Positions 41,543-49,332 of a stretch of 64,000 bases of DNA are shown piece by piece. Position 1 is the first letter of the stretch, and every line of letters starts with the position of its first letter. The stretch comes from Leucobacter sp. cx-42. GTDB taxonomy: Bacteria > Actinomycetota > Actinomycetes > Actinomycetales > Microbacteriaceae. The stretch lies in the NCBI RefSeq assembly GCF_014529985.1, contig NZ_JACVMU010000001.1, positions 372,001 through 436,000 on the forward strand, in the 5' to 3' direction. Under the pieces are notes generated by a model. The model was not told the origin of the DNA, ran no database searches, and saw only the letters and a program-made list of their open reading frames with translations. The position numbers and the translations under genes were made by a program.

Positions 41543-42678
41543 GCCTGCGCCTCCTCGGCTGCGGTGAGGGCGAAGATGCGTGCGGCGTTCCCGCCGGTCA
41601 CGGCTGTGAGCAACGCTGCATCGGCACCGAACATCCCGAGGTATGGCGCGTACTGCTGCGTGATGAATCCGAGGCCGTTGCCACCAAACGCCGTGAGCCG
41701 ATGCTTCTGGGTAATGCCGCAACTGAGCAGCAGGCGATCTGCGTGCCCGTCGGCGGCCAGACCCATGATCGCCACCGCGATGTCGTGATCTGAGACGACG
41801 GTCGTGACGTTCGGGATCCGCCCCAAACCATCGAAGCACAGGGCGGTGCCGAGCGCCGTCACGCGACCGAGGCGTTCGGGATCGATGCCGACGCCGAAGC
41901 GTCCCGATGTGTGTCTCTCGGCGATGAGCGAGGTGATTCCCGCGATCACGACCCGGTCGCGGCCAAGGCCGGCCCGGTCGATGATGTCGAGCGCGGATCG
42001 CACCCGCGCATCCCAGCCATCAGGCGTGGGGGTGAGAGCGGTTTCACCGTCCAGCACAAGCGAGACGCCAGTTTCTGCGGCGAGGCGGGCGGCCTGCTCC
42101 AGGAATACTGCGGCCTCGTTCGTGCTGGGGATCGGCAGTGCGCCGATGACGCCGGCTGGGCCGGCGGGGTCGTTGAGGGCGTCGGTGATCCGCGACACGG
42201 CATCCGCAATGGACACGTCAGCTGCCCAGCCGCCGTTGGTGCCACGCAGGAGCGTGACACCCGTCTCCTTACTGAGCTCGCGCAGGGTCGCACCGTGATC
42301 GGCAGCCTGTGGGGCGCGCTCATAGCCCGCGGCAGCGAGCGGTTCGAGCGCGACGACGGCACCGGTCGGGGCGGCCTGGGCCGCCGGGGCCGCTTCGACC
42401 GCGCCACCCCAGACGCTCGCGAGTGCGGTGAGCTCTGCGTAGGCGTCTGCGGCGGCGAGGGTTGCGTCGTCCCGGTTTCGGCCCCCCATCATGAGCCTGC
42501 CGAGCGCACCGATCGAGACCGGCTCGCGCTCGAACGCAGCGGCAGTCGCGGCCTGGCCGCGGTTGCCCGGCACCCGCACCGGAGAGATGACGAGCGTCTC
42601 TGCCGCGAGCACCGAGGTGAGGTCGGTGGCTAGCTGGCTTCCGCACACAGTGCGCCAAATGGCGGTGTTCGTGGGCAT
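41539..42678 (-). CDS. Phosphotriesterase-like protein lacking metal ligands (probable pseudoenzyme or partner subunit)
   Basis: 379 residues. The C-terminal half clearly follows the phosphotriesterase pattern (HADRLLLSCGITQKHRLTAFGG and GLGFITQQYAPYLGMFGADA), and the middle has IPNVTTVVSDHDIAVAIMGL. The N-terminal H-x-H is absent (the equivalent stretch reads CGSQLATDLTSVLAAETLVI), and the metal aspartate position in LLLSCG is not Asp. A normal binuclear centre therefore cannot form. It overlaps the active paralogue by 4 bp, so the two may act as a complex. Residues 85-120 are Ala-rich and weakly conserved. Confidence 0.75.
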   Translation of the reverse strand: MPTNTAIWRTVCGSQLATDLTSVLAAETLVISPVRVPGNRGQAATAAAFEREPVSIGALGRLMMGGRNRDDATLAAADAYAELTALASVWGGAVEAAPAAQAAPTGAVVALEPLAAAGYERAPQAADHGATLRELSKETGVTLLRGTNGGWAADVSIADAVSRITDALNDPAGPAGVIGALPIPSTNEAAVFLEQAARLAAETGVSLVLDGETALTPTPDGWDARVRSALDIIDRAGLGRDRVVIAGITSLIAERHTSGRFGVGIDPERLGRVTALGTALCFDGLGRIPNVTTVVSDHDIAVAIMGLAADGHADRLLLSCGITQKHRLTAFGGNGLGFITQQYAPYLGMFGADAALLTAVTGGNAARIFALTAAEEAQA

Positions 42679-42735
42679 GACGGTCGGTCCTTTCAGGGCG
42701 GGTGCAGGGCAGGGCGCGGGCGCGGATCGGGTCGC

Positions 42736-43710
42736 TTAGACCGCGGTCGCGACGAGCACGCGGGGGCAGCCCGGGAGTTCTACGAGACTCTCGAACTTCC
42801 AGCCCGAGCCGTCGAGCCATGCGGTGACCTGCTCGACGGGGTACACGAGGGTGCCGTCGATGTTGAAGTACTCACCCGCATGGATCGCGTCGATCGCACG
42901 CTGGCGATCATCCTGATCCAGGAAAAAGTCGATGATCATGAGGTTCGCGCCGGGCTGTGCAGCGTCGCGCGATGCCTTCAGGATGTCCTGGTTCTGCTCG
43001 GGAGTGAAGCGGTGCAGTACGCCACCGAGGAGGACGAGGTCGTGCTCGCCACCCGGGGTTGCGGTTTCGGTGGGCACTTCTTCGATGCTGATGCGATCCG
43101 CCACGCCAGCTGCCTCAGCTGCGCCGCCGATGCCGTCCCCGAAACCGGGCGCGTAGACGAAGCGGGTGGTGAGCCCGGGGTTCTGCTGCATCGCGGTAAT
43201 CGCGAAGCCGGCTGCGAGGCCGCCGAAGTCGAGGATGCTCGTGTACTTCGCAAAGTCGAGCGCCTTGCCGAATTGCTCAGCGTGCAGGTCGTTGTAGGTC
43301 ATGACGCCGGCCATGAAGTCAGCCCAGCCAGCCTCCGACAGCTCGAGGGTACCTGCTTCGTCGGTGTCGACGGTCTTGTCGTACCCGAGCCACTGCTTGT
43401 AGCTAATGTCACCGAGGAACGCAATGAACGGGGTGAGATCGATATCGCCCTTGCCCGAGAGGTACTCTGCCGAGTCGGCGACGAGCGAGTAGCTGCCTGC
43501 CGCGCGGTCGAGCAGGCCGAGGCCGTTCATTGCGTCAGCGAGGGTGCGCACCTGGCGCTCCGAGTGAGCGGTTGCGGCTGCGAGCTCCGCGACGGTCTTG
43601 GGGCCGTCTGCAAGTGCGCGGAAGATGCCGATGCGAGCAGCCGCATCGAGCTGCTTTGCGCCCATGAAGCCGATCGCGATGTCGACAATACGTTCTGGGG
43701 TTGCAGTCAT
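42736..43710 (-). CDS. O-methyltransferase family 2 (plant-type, winged-helix dimerisation domain) protein
   Basis: 324 residues. The N-terminal winged-helix dimerisation domain (ALADGPKTVAELAAATAHSERQVRTLADAM, recognised from VAELAAATAHSERQVRTLAD) is followed by a SAM-binding fold with SILDFGGLAAGFAITAM in place of the usual D-V-G-G-G-x-G loop, and LVLLGGVLHRFTPEQNQDIL. The glycine loop is atypical, so binding of SAM or a different ligand is uncertain. First gene of the minus-strand operon; it would methylate, or have evolved to demethylate or bind, a phenolic or enolic substrate. Confidence 0.78.
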   Translation of the reverse strand: MTATPERIVDIAIGFMGAKQLDAAARIGIFRALADGPKTVAELAAATAHSERQVRTLADAMNGLGLLDRAAGSYSLVADSAEYLSGKGDIDLTPFIAFLGDISYKQWLGYDKTVDTDEAGTLELSEAGWADFMAGVMTYNDLHAEQFGKALDFAKYTSILDFGGLAAGFAITAMQQNPGLTTRFVYAPGFGDGIGGAAEAAGVADRISIEEVPTETATPGGEHDLVLLGGVLHRFTPEQNQDILKASRDAAQPGANLMIIDFFLDQDDRQRAIDAIHAGEYFNIDGTLVYPVEQVTAWLDGSGWKFESLVELPGCPRVLVATAV

Positions 43711-43777
43711 GAGGATTCCTTGTGTTCGAGGTCCTCCCGGTGGCGGGACGACGTTGTCCGAGGGGGTCTGCGGGAAA

Positions 43778-43793
43778 CTCTACAAGCGTAGAC
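43778..43793. promoter_or_regulatory. TTCTAC-N4-GTAGAA-type operator, site 2
   Basis: CTCTACAAGCGTAGAC has perfect TCTAC/GTAGA arms around AAGC. It lies 67 bp upstream of the methyltransferase start in the divergent spacer. Confidence 0.6.
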
Positions 43794-43821
43794 TAACAAT
43801 GTCTAGCCGCGGTTTCATTTA

Positions 43822-43841
43822 TTTTCTACTACCATAGAAAA
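43822..43841. promoter_or_regulatory. TTCTAC-N4-GTAGAA-type operator, site 3
   Basis: TTTTCTA-CTACCA-TAGAAAA, a perfect 7-bp inverted repeat. The 16-bp core TTCTACTACCATAGAA (43824-43839) matches the shared motif. It is 67 bp upstream of the alpha/beta-hydrolase GTG, so sites 2 and 3 each lie 67 bp from one of the two divergent genes. Confidence 0.6.
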
Positions 43842-43908
43842 ACGCGGTGGGCGGATCTTTCGAACACCCCTCACCCGCCACCACCCTTCACCGTCGAAAG
43901 GTTTCACC

Positions 43909-44637
43909 GTGACTCTTACGTTCCAGCGCATTGGCGCTGCCACCTCAGAACTTCCCCCGATCGCCCTCCTGCACGGCTTTGCGTCGAGTGCGGCTGAGGA
44001 TTTCGGATCCGCCGACTGGTCCGATGCCCTCGCTGCGGCCGGCCGCACCGGCATCGCGATCGATCTCCCCGGCCACGGCGCAAACACCCCCGTCGAAGGT
44101 GCAGCGACCGACGCCGCAAGCACCTCGGCAGTGACCGCGGCAATTCTCGCAACGATCGCTGGCGAATTCGGCACGGCCGAAGCTGTCGACGTCGTCGGCT
44201 ACTCACTCGGCGGACGCCTCGGCTGGGAACTTCCCAGCCAGTCGGCACAGATTCGCCGCGTGGTACTCGGCGGCGTAAGCCCCTTTGAACCATTCAGTGC
44301 GGTATCTTCGGCCGACCTCGAAGCTGCACTCGGGGGCGCGGATCCCGCAAACCCCCTCGTCGGAATGATGGCCGGCATGATCTCCGCGCCGGGCCGCGAC
44401 ACCGCATCGCTCGCGAAGCTCATCGTCGGGCTCGCGTCTGAACCCTTTGACCCTTCCGCAAATGCACCTCAGGTTCCCGCACTGCTCGTCGCAGGCTCTG
44501 AAGATCAGATGACGCAGGGCATCGAGGGCCTCGTCGAGGCACTGCCCGAGGGATCGCTCGAGCGCGTGCCCGGCGACCACCGCAGGGCGCTCGACAGCGC
44601 GGAGTTCCGTGCGGCCGTGGTGAACTTCTTGGCGTAG
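43909..44637 (+). CDS. Alpha/beta-fold hydrolase
   Basis: 242 residues, GTG start after GAAAGG. It has the oxyanion-hole strand IALLHGFASSAAEDF, IDLPGHGANTPVEG, the nucleophile elbow VDVVGYSLGGRLGWEL (Ser in G-Y-S-L-G), PALLVAGSEDQMTQG carrying the probable catalytic acid region, and VPGDHRRALDS with the histidine. This resembles MenH/MhpC-like carboxylesterases or C-C hydrolases. It is divergent from the methyltransferase/phosphotriesterase operon and shares its operator region, so it likely acts on the same unknown substrate. Confidence 0.82.
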   Translation: MTLTFQRIGAATSELPPIALLHGFASSAAEDFGSADWSDALAAAGRTGIAIDLPGHGANTPVEGAATDAASTSAVTAAILATIAGEFGTAEAVDVVGYSLGGRLGWELPSQSAQIRRVVLGGVSPFEPFSAVSSADLEAALGGADPANPLVGMMAGMISAPGRDTASLAKLIVGLASEPFDPSANAPQVPALLVAGSEDQMTQGIEGLVEALPEGSLERVPGDHRRALDSAEFRAAVVNFLA

Positions 44638-44706
44638 GCCTGGCTCCACCCCGGCTGAACCCCGCTCCATTCTGCTCTATTCTGCTCAGCCCCGCTCAGC
44701 CCCATT

Positions 44707-44800
44707 CAGCCCCGCGAAACGGGCCCTTTCTGCCGAAACAGATAGTTTCTGCGCGTTGCAACTATGCATCTCGCGAGAAAGTGCCCGTTTCGTGGGGTTG
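44707..44800. repeat. 94-bp near-palindromic element (family A, copy 2)
   Basis: CAGCCCCGCGAAACGGGC pairs with GCCCGTTTCGTGGGGTTG with two mismatches. An inner ATAGTT/AACTAT hairpin surrounds a GC-rich centre. It aligns without gaps over its full 94 bp with 47011-47104 and 4405-4498. It is located 70 bp after a plus-strand gene and ahead of a convergent one. Confidence 0.8.
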
Positions 44801-44864
44801 TGTGCTGCCTAAGGTCGGGCGCGGGCAGATTCAACCCGCCCGCTCGCACCTGTGGGAGTTCCGT

Positions 44865-45053
44865 GCGGCCAGCGGCCGCACCGCAACCCCAAAGGCTGAC
44901 GCAAAGTGTCGCGGCAGTGGGACAGACAGGCCGGGCGACGCGCCGGTCTGCCAACCTCACCCCGTCGAGAAGCACCGTTCCTCGCGAAACAATCACTTTC
45001 AGACGCAAGAAAGGGCCCGTTTCGGCAAAACGGGCCCTTTTCGAGGGGTTGAG
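44865..45053. repeat. 187-bp repeated module, copy 1 (ends with family A copy 3 at 44958-45051)
   Basis: It begins GCGGCCAGCGGCCGCACC. After exactly 93 bp it reaches a 94-bp family A element whose left end is CACCCCGTCGAGAAGCACCG and right end CTTTTCGAGGGGTTG. The same start and the same 93 + 94 spacing recur at 47367-47553. A strong inner hairpin GGGCCCGTTT/AAACGGGCCC (45013-45040) could terminate the convergent gene at 45101. Confidence 0.75.
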
Positions 45054-45100
45054 CAAAGCCCGGCGAACGACCGAACGGCCGAGCTTCAGAGCGAAGCGAA

Positions 45101-46093
45101 CTACCCAGCAGGCTCCCACAGCCCATCGGCGCGCACGTCACGGTCGAGCCACAGGTCAGCGGTAGCCTCACGTAGCGCCGAAGCGCCAACGCGCTCAAGC
45201 AGCGTGATGGCACCAAGGTTGTCATTCAGCTGCTTCACACTCGAAGCGCCAAACAGCACGTTCGCGGTCGCGGGGTTTGCCAGCGTGAACGCCAGTCCAA
45301 GCTGCGCGGGCGTCGCGTCGAACGAACGCGCAATGCGCTCCACCTCGGGGTACGCGGCGACGATCTGCTCGCGGATTCCACCAACATCAGCACCAATCTT
45401 TCGTGCAGGCGCGAGCTTGCCGACAAGAATGCCGCCTTCGAAGGCGTCAGATGCCTGCAATGCAAGGGTCCCCTCCTCGAACCAGCGCCCATAGAACTCC
45501 CCCTCGGCCATGCTGCGGCGCACGAGTCCGTACTTCAGCTGCGCAAAACTCGGCGGAGTCAAGCCCTCTTCAGCCGACACGTCGAGCGCGGTCTGCAGCG
45601 CCTCGGCCGCCCAGTTGTTCACGCCCCAACTTGCGAAGCTGCCGCGGTCAATCTCGGCCTGCACATCGTGCACCACCTGACGGATATCAATGTCGCCAAA
45701 GAAGTCGCCAACAACTACAGTGTCGAAGGACTCGGGGCCCCCGTTGCCTGCACCGATCCGCGCCAATGACTCGTCCATCTGGCCAGCGAAGCCGGTCGCG
45801 GGATATTCCCACAGCCACAGCTTGCCGCAGAGCTGGTACTGCGAGCGCGCGAGGCCGAGCTCGCGCAGGGTCTCGCCGAAGAGCAGGTCGGTGCGGGACG
45901 CCTCAGCGTGCGGGCCCATGTTGTAATACGCCACGTCAAAGAACGCGGCGTCGACCTCGACCGCGCGCGACATGAGTGCGCGGCGCGCGTCGGCATCCAT
46001 GCGATCCCAGATATTCCAGGATCCGAGGGCAAACACCGGCACTTCGGGGATTCCAGCACCAAGCTTGCGCTTGGGTACGCGTACGTCGGTCAT
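45101..46093 (-). CDS. Aldo/keto reductase family protein
   Basis: 330 residues, start ATG 46093 after AAGGAGG. TIM-barrel AKR features are ALGSWNIWDRMDADARRALM, FFDVAYYNMGPHAEASRTDLL, the catalytic-lysine strand YQLCGKLWLW, SWGVNNWAAEALQTALD and the NADPH-binding tail ANPATANVLFGASSVKQLNDN. The segment that normally bears the catalytic histidine reads VVVGDFFGD without His, so the reaction may differ from simple carbonyl reduction. It is paralogous to the gene at 50479 and divergent from the SDR gene, with operator site 4 between them. Confidence 0.83.
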   Translation of the reverse strand: MTDVRVPKRKLGAGIPEVPVFALGSWNIWDRMDADARRALMSRAVEVDAAFFDVAYYNMGPHAEASRTDLLFGETLRELGLARSQYQLCGKLWLWEYPATGFAGQMDESLARIGAGNGGPESFDTVVVGDFFGDIDIRQVVHDVQAEIDRGSFASWGVNNWAAEALQTALDVSAEEGLTPPSFAQLKYGLVRRSMAEGEFYGRWFEEGTLALQASDAFEGGILVGKLAPARKIGADVGGIREQIVAAYPEVERIARSFDATPAQLGLAFTLANPATANVLFGASSVKQLNDNLGAITLLERVGASALREATADLWLDRDVRADGLWEPAG

Positions 46094-46173
46094 GATCGCT
46101 GCCTCCTTGCAGGTCAAAGTCAGATCAGGTCACGCAGGCGCCAAAATAACGCACGCATCCCCTATTCCTTATT

Positions 46174-46189
46174 TTCTACAATCGTATAA
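46174..46189. promoter_or_regulatory. TTCTAC-N4-GTAGAA-type operator, site 4
   Basis: TTCTACAATCGTATAA, left arm perfect and right arm with one mismatch. It lies 80 bp from the aldo/keto reductase start and 54 bp from the SDR start. The preceding TTATTTTCTAC is shared with site 3. Confidence 0.5.
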
Positions 46190-46243
46190 TATAAGGATCA
46201 CGGGTGCCAGAGCTGGCACCAAAACCCATGACAAAGGAGTCAC

Positions 46244-46993
46244 ATGACCCCCTCATCAGCACAGCGCACGGTCGCCATCACCGGCGGCGCGGGCGGCATC
46301 GGCCAGGGCATTGCGCGCGAGTTCGTCGAAGCAGGCGATCGCGTGATCCTCATTGACCGCGACGCAGCGACCGTCGGGCAGGCAGCGGCCGCACTCGGCG
46401 ATGCCGCAAGCGCGATCACCCTCGACATCACCGACGCCGAGGCAGTCGCGGCAACCTTCGCAGGCCTCGCCGCGGCAGGCACCCCGGTCGATGTGCTGGT
46501 GAACAACGCTGGAATCCTCTCCGTCCACGGCGGAGTCACCGAGCTCACCCCCGAGGCCTACCGCTCAATCCTCGACGTGAACGTCATCGGCACCTTCACC
46601 ATGACCCAGGCATTCGCGCGTCACCGCATCGCGGCCGGCGGCCAGGGCTCGATCGTCAACATCTCCTCAATCGGCGGACGCCAGCCAACCCCCGGCATGG
46701 GCGCCTACGAATCCAGCAAGGCCGCGGTCGACTCGGTCACCCGCTGGGCTGCAATCGAGCTTGCGGCACACTCGATCCGCGTCAATGCCGTCGCCCCCGG
46801 CCCCGTCCTCACCCCGATGCTCGAGATGGGCATGCCCGAGGGATCCCCCGCACGCGAGGCATGGTCCAGCCGCATCCCCCTGGGTGATTTGGCGCGGATC
46901 ACCGACATCGCCCCCGCAGTTCTCTTCCTCGCGGGCGCTTCACACATTACTGGCGTGAGCCTGCCCGTCGATGGCGGTCAGCTGCTGACGTAA
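46244..46993 (+). CDS. Short-chain dehydrogenase/reductase (3-oxoacyl-ACP reductase-like)
   Basis: 249 residues, classical SDR. Motifs are VAITGGAGGIGQGIAREF (T-G-x-x-x-G-x-G), DVLVNNAGILS (N-N-A-G), the catalytic serine in SIVNISSIGG, YESSK (Tyr-x-x-x-Lys near 155) and the PG motif VNAVAPGPVLTPM. It is NAD(P)-dependent and oxidises or reduces an alcohol/ketone. AAAGGAG precedes the ATG. Divergent from the aldo/keto reductase gene and probably under operator site 4. Confidence 0.9.
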   Translation: MTPSSAQRTVAITGGAGGIGQGIAREFVEAGDRVILIDRDAATVGQAAAALGDAASAITLDITDAEAVAATFAGLAAAGTPVDVLVNNAGILSVHGGVTELTPEAYRSILDVNVIGTFTMTQAFARHRIAAGGQGSIVNISSIGGRQPTPGMGAYESSKAAVDSVTRWAAIELAAHSIRVNAVAPGPVLTPMLEMGMPEGSPAREAWSSRIPLGDLARITDIAPAVLFLAGASHITGVSLPVDGGQLLT

Positions 46994-47010
46994 GGGCTGC
47001 GCAATCTGCT

Positions 47011-47104
47011 CAACCCCGCGAGATGGGGCCTTTCACCCGAAACCGATAGTTTCAGCGCGCTGCAACTATGGTTCTCGAGAGAAACGGTCGATCTCGCGGG
47101 GTTG
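47011..47104. repeat. 94-bp near-palindromic element (family A, copy 4)
   Basis: CAACCCCGCGAGAT and ATCTCGCGGGGTTG form a perfect 14-bp terminal inverted repeat with an ATAGTT/AACTAT inner hairpin. It starts 18 bp after the SDR stop. Together with copy 5 it fills part of the 574-bp convergent spacer 46994-47567, which contains no protein-coding gene. Confidence 0.8.
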
Positions 47105-47154
47105 AGTGCTGTTTGGCGTGAACAAAAGTAGTCACACCCCGACGCCGTGACACC

Positions 47155-47224
47155 TAGAATGATGCTCGTAGTCCCCGGATATGGCCTCTCCCGACTTGAG
47201 CGGTGAAGCCTCCGGGGTTCTTTT
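47155..47224 (+). ncRNA. Candidate small RNA or orphan terminator in a convergent spacer
   Basis: TAGAAT (47155-47160) could be a -10 box. About 7 nt later a structured segment begins: CCCCGGA (47173-47179) pairs with TCCGGGG (47211-47217), GGC/GCC pairs inside, and TTCTTTT follows directly. A GTCAC/GTGAC hairpin lies just upstream (47131-47151). The stem plus T-run is a good intrinsic terminator, but it is 180 bp beyond the SDR gene and after a palindromic element, so a short independent transcript is possible. Confidence 0.35.
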
Positions 47225-47366
47225 GATTCTCTAACATGCAAGCCAGGCGTCGCATGCTTTAGCCGTTGCAATACCTAGGCCACCTGCCAGCCGTTCCACA
47301 ACTCAATGGGAACGCAAGGGTGAGGGAATCGTGGCGCATGCTGCGCCGCCTTCCAATAGAGAGGGC

Positions 47367-47553
47367 GCGGCCAGCGGCCGCACCAATGCTTCACAACCTG
47401 AGGGAAAGTGGAGCAGGGGTGGGCAAGGCTGTCCGGTCGACGCGCCGGCCCGCCAAGCTCACCCCGTCGAGAAGCACCGTTCCTCACACAGGAGGCACTT
47501 TCTTGCGCAAGAAAGGCCCCTTCTCGAGAGAAAGGGCCAATCTCGCGGGGTTT
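47367..47553. repeat. 187-bp repeated module, copy 2 (ends with family A copy 5 at 47460-47553)
   Basis: It starts with the same 18 bases GCGGCCAGCGGCCGCACC as 44865 and aligns without gaps for the whole 187 bp, including CGACGCGCCGG, GCCAA and CACCCCGTCGAGAAGCACCG. It ends TCTCGCGGGGTTT, 14 bp from the stop of the convergent amidohydrolase. In both places the module lies downstream of an ATAGTT-type 94-bp element. Confidence 0.75.
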
Positions 47554-47567
47554 GCCTGGAGGCGCCC

Positions 47568-49106
47568 CTACCGCTCGAACACCACCGACCCATCGACAAC
47601 AGTGAGCTCAACATCAAGTCCGGGTAGTCCGGCAGCGCCAACCTCGAACGGGTCGCCCGCGAGCACGACAAGGTCAGCAACCTTGCCAACCTCGACGGTG
47701 CCCTTCCAGTCGGCGGCACGATCTTGGCGCGCGGGAACCGCGGTGTAGGCGCGCAGCAATCCAAGAAGTCGCTGGTCGGAGTCATCACGACCAGCACCCG
47801 CACCCACACCAGCACCCGCACCAGCACCGCCCCCATCGAGCTTGGTCACAGCACCAGAAGCAAGCGAAGCAGCAAACAGCTCCCCACCAGTCCCGCCGGC
47901 ACGAGCCTTCAAGATCCGCGCATCAGCATTTGCGATACCCACACGCCAGTCGAAGTCGAGCACGGGAGCATCCGACGACAGCGCGAGCACCCCTGCGGCG
48001 AGCGCGGCCTCGAATGGCCAAGCAGAAACAGCAGCTTCCTCGCCCATCAACCTGACCAACCAGTCGCCGGTAATCGCGGCAATTCCGGCCTGCGCATTCA
48101 CGAACATGCCCAGGCGAGCCATGCGCTGCACCTGGTCGACGGTTGCGAGGTCGCCGTGCACGATGACGTGGGCGAGGTCGGCAGCAGCAGGGGTGCCGGG
48201 TTCGGCAGCAACGCGTTCCACGGTGTCGAGCACGAGCTCGATCGTGCGGTCGCCGGTCGCGTGGACACCGACCTGCACGCCGGCACGGTGCGCCTCGGCG
48301 ATCATCTCGGCAAGGCCTGCGGCCTGCGCCTCAAGCGTCTCCCCCTCAACGAGCAGCCCACCGTGCGAACCATCGTCGTAGGTGCGCGCGGTCCACGCGT
48401 TGCGCGACAGCGGGATGAGATCACCGAACAGCTTCACACCCGGGACAGCGAGCCAGCGCGGATCAGGCGCCTCCCCCAGAACCGACGAGCCATCAGAACC
48501 GACAACAACGCCGCGAGCAAGCGCCTCCTGCCCACGAATACCGTCAACCACAGCCCCAACAGAACTCGGCCCGTCCAGGATGCCGTGCAAGGTGAGCAGC
48601 GTCACGCGCTGCTGCAGCTCCCCTGCTGCGGCGAGTTCGCGGTAGACGTCGAGCACCTCGCTGTGGAAGCAGCCGGTCTCACCGTCATCCTCGCCCGGGC
48701 CAATACCGGGCTCGGTGTAGCTGGTAATTCCCATCGCGGCGAGGAGCTTGCCGGCACGCAGGAGTGCCGCACGGCGATCCGCCCGCGATGACACCAGTGC
48801 CCCGGTAGGACCGGGTTCGGCGCCGGGCACCATCTCTCCGAAGAGGGTGTGGGGGTAGCGTGCGCCCATCCAGCTCGCGTGGAGGTGGGAGTCATTGATG
48901 CCTGGCAGTACTGCGCGCCCGGCGAGGTCGATGACGCGGGTGCTATCGCCGATCCACGGCTCAATATCTGCGTCGGTCCCCACAGCGACGATGGCGCCGC
49001 CCTGCACCGCAACCGCTTGCGCGCGGCTGCCCCGCTCGTCAAGCACCAATACTGACCCGCCGCGCAGCACCAGGTCGGCACTGCTCGCATGCACCATTGC
49101 ACTCAT
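47568..49106 (-). CDS. Amidohydrolase family 3 protein (YtcJ-like)
   Basis: 512 residues. It has ADLVLRGGSVLVLDERGSRA, the metal site GINDSHLHASWMG (H-x-H), VQVGVHATGDRTIELVLDTV, VIVHGDLATVDQVQRMARLG and LALSSDAPVLDFDW, with the closing GTVEVGKVADLVVLAGDPF. It hydrolyses an unknown C-N bond. Residues ~420-440 are an Ala/Gly run encoded by a GC-rich microsatellite (47791-47835) that is absent from the related enzyme at 5864 and may be variable. Its promoter side carries operator site 5, facing the alcohol dehydrogenase operon. Confidence 0.87.
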   Translation of the reverse strand: MSAMVHASSADLVLRGGSVLVLDERGSRAQAVAVQGGAIVAVGTDADIEPWIGDSTRVIDLAGRAVLPGINDSHLHASWMGARYPHTLFGEMVPGAEPGPTGALVSSRADRRAALLRAGKLLAAMGITSYTEPGIGPGEDDGETGCFHSEVLDVYRELAAAGELQQRVTLLTLHGILDGPSSVGAVVDGIRGQEALARGVVVGSDGSSVLGEAPDPRWLAVPGVKLFGDLIPLSRNAWTARTYDDGSHGGLLVEGETLEAQAAGLAEMIAEAHRAGVQVGVHATGDRTIELVLDTVERVAAEPGTPAAADLAHVIVHGDLATVDQVQRMARLGMFVNAQAGIAAITGDWLVRLMGEEAAVSAWPFEAALAAGVLALSSDAPVLDFDWRVGIANADARILKARAGGTGGELFAASLASGAVTKLDGGGAGAGAGVGAGAGRDDSDQRLLGLLRAYTAVPARQDRAADWKGTVEVGKVADLVVLAGDPFEVGAAGLPGLDVELTVVDGSVVFER

Positions 49107-49249
49107 GCGACTCTCATTCCTTGTTATTCACGACTCTGTGCGGCCTCGCGGCTCATTGCGCCTCGCGGCTATGTGAGCCTCGCGGCCGGCTTGACCGTGC
49201 GGTCAATGACTGAACCCAGCCCTGCCAAAGTTGGGGGCTATCTTTTAAG

Positions 49250-49265
49250 TTCAACGTATGTAGAA
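49250..49265. promoter_or_regulatory. TTCTAC-N4-GTAGAA-type operator, site 5
   Basis: TTCAACGTATGTAGAA, right arm perfect and left arm one mismatch, in the 226-bp divergent spacer and 67 bp upstream of the alcohol dehydrogenase ATG. This is the same distance as sites 2 and 3 from their genes. Confidence 0.55.
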
Positions 49266-49332
49266 TAAAACCACAGTTTCGGTCCCTGAGCAATGATGCG
49301 AGATCGAAAACATTCGAAGACGGAGTATTTCA

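Noticed and set aside
46182-46192. CGTATA-containing site near the SDR promoter as a fourth GntR operator
   Set aside because: Only half of ATCGTATACGAT is present; the TTCTAC motif explains the sequence better.
44700-47560. CRISPR-like array in the repeated spacers
   Set aside because: The repeats are long palindromic units separated by genes, not short direct repeats with unique spacers, and no cas gene is present.
47724-48791. 355-codon plus-strand frame inside the amidohydrolase gene
   Set aside because: Antisense shadow; the Thr-Arg-rich start arises from the Ala-Gly microsatellite.
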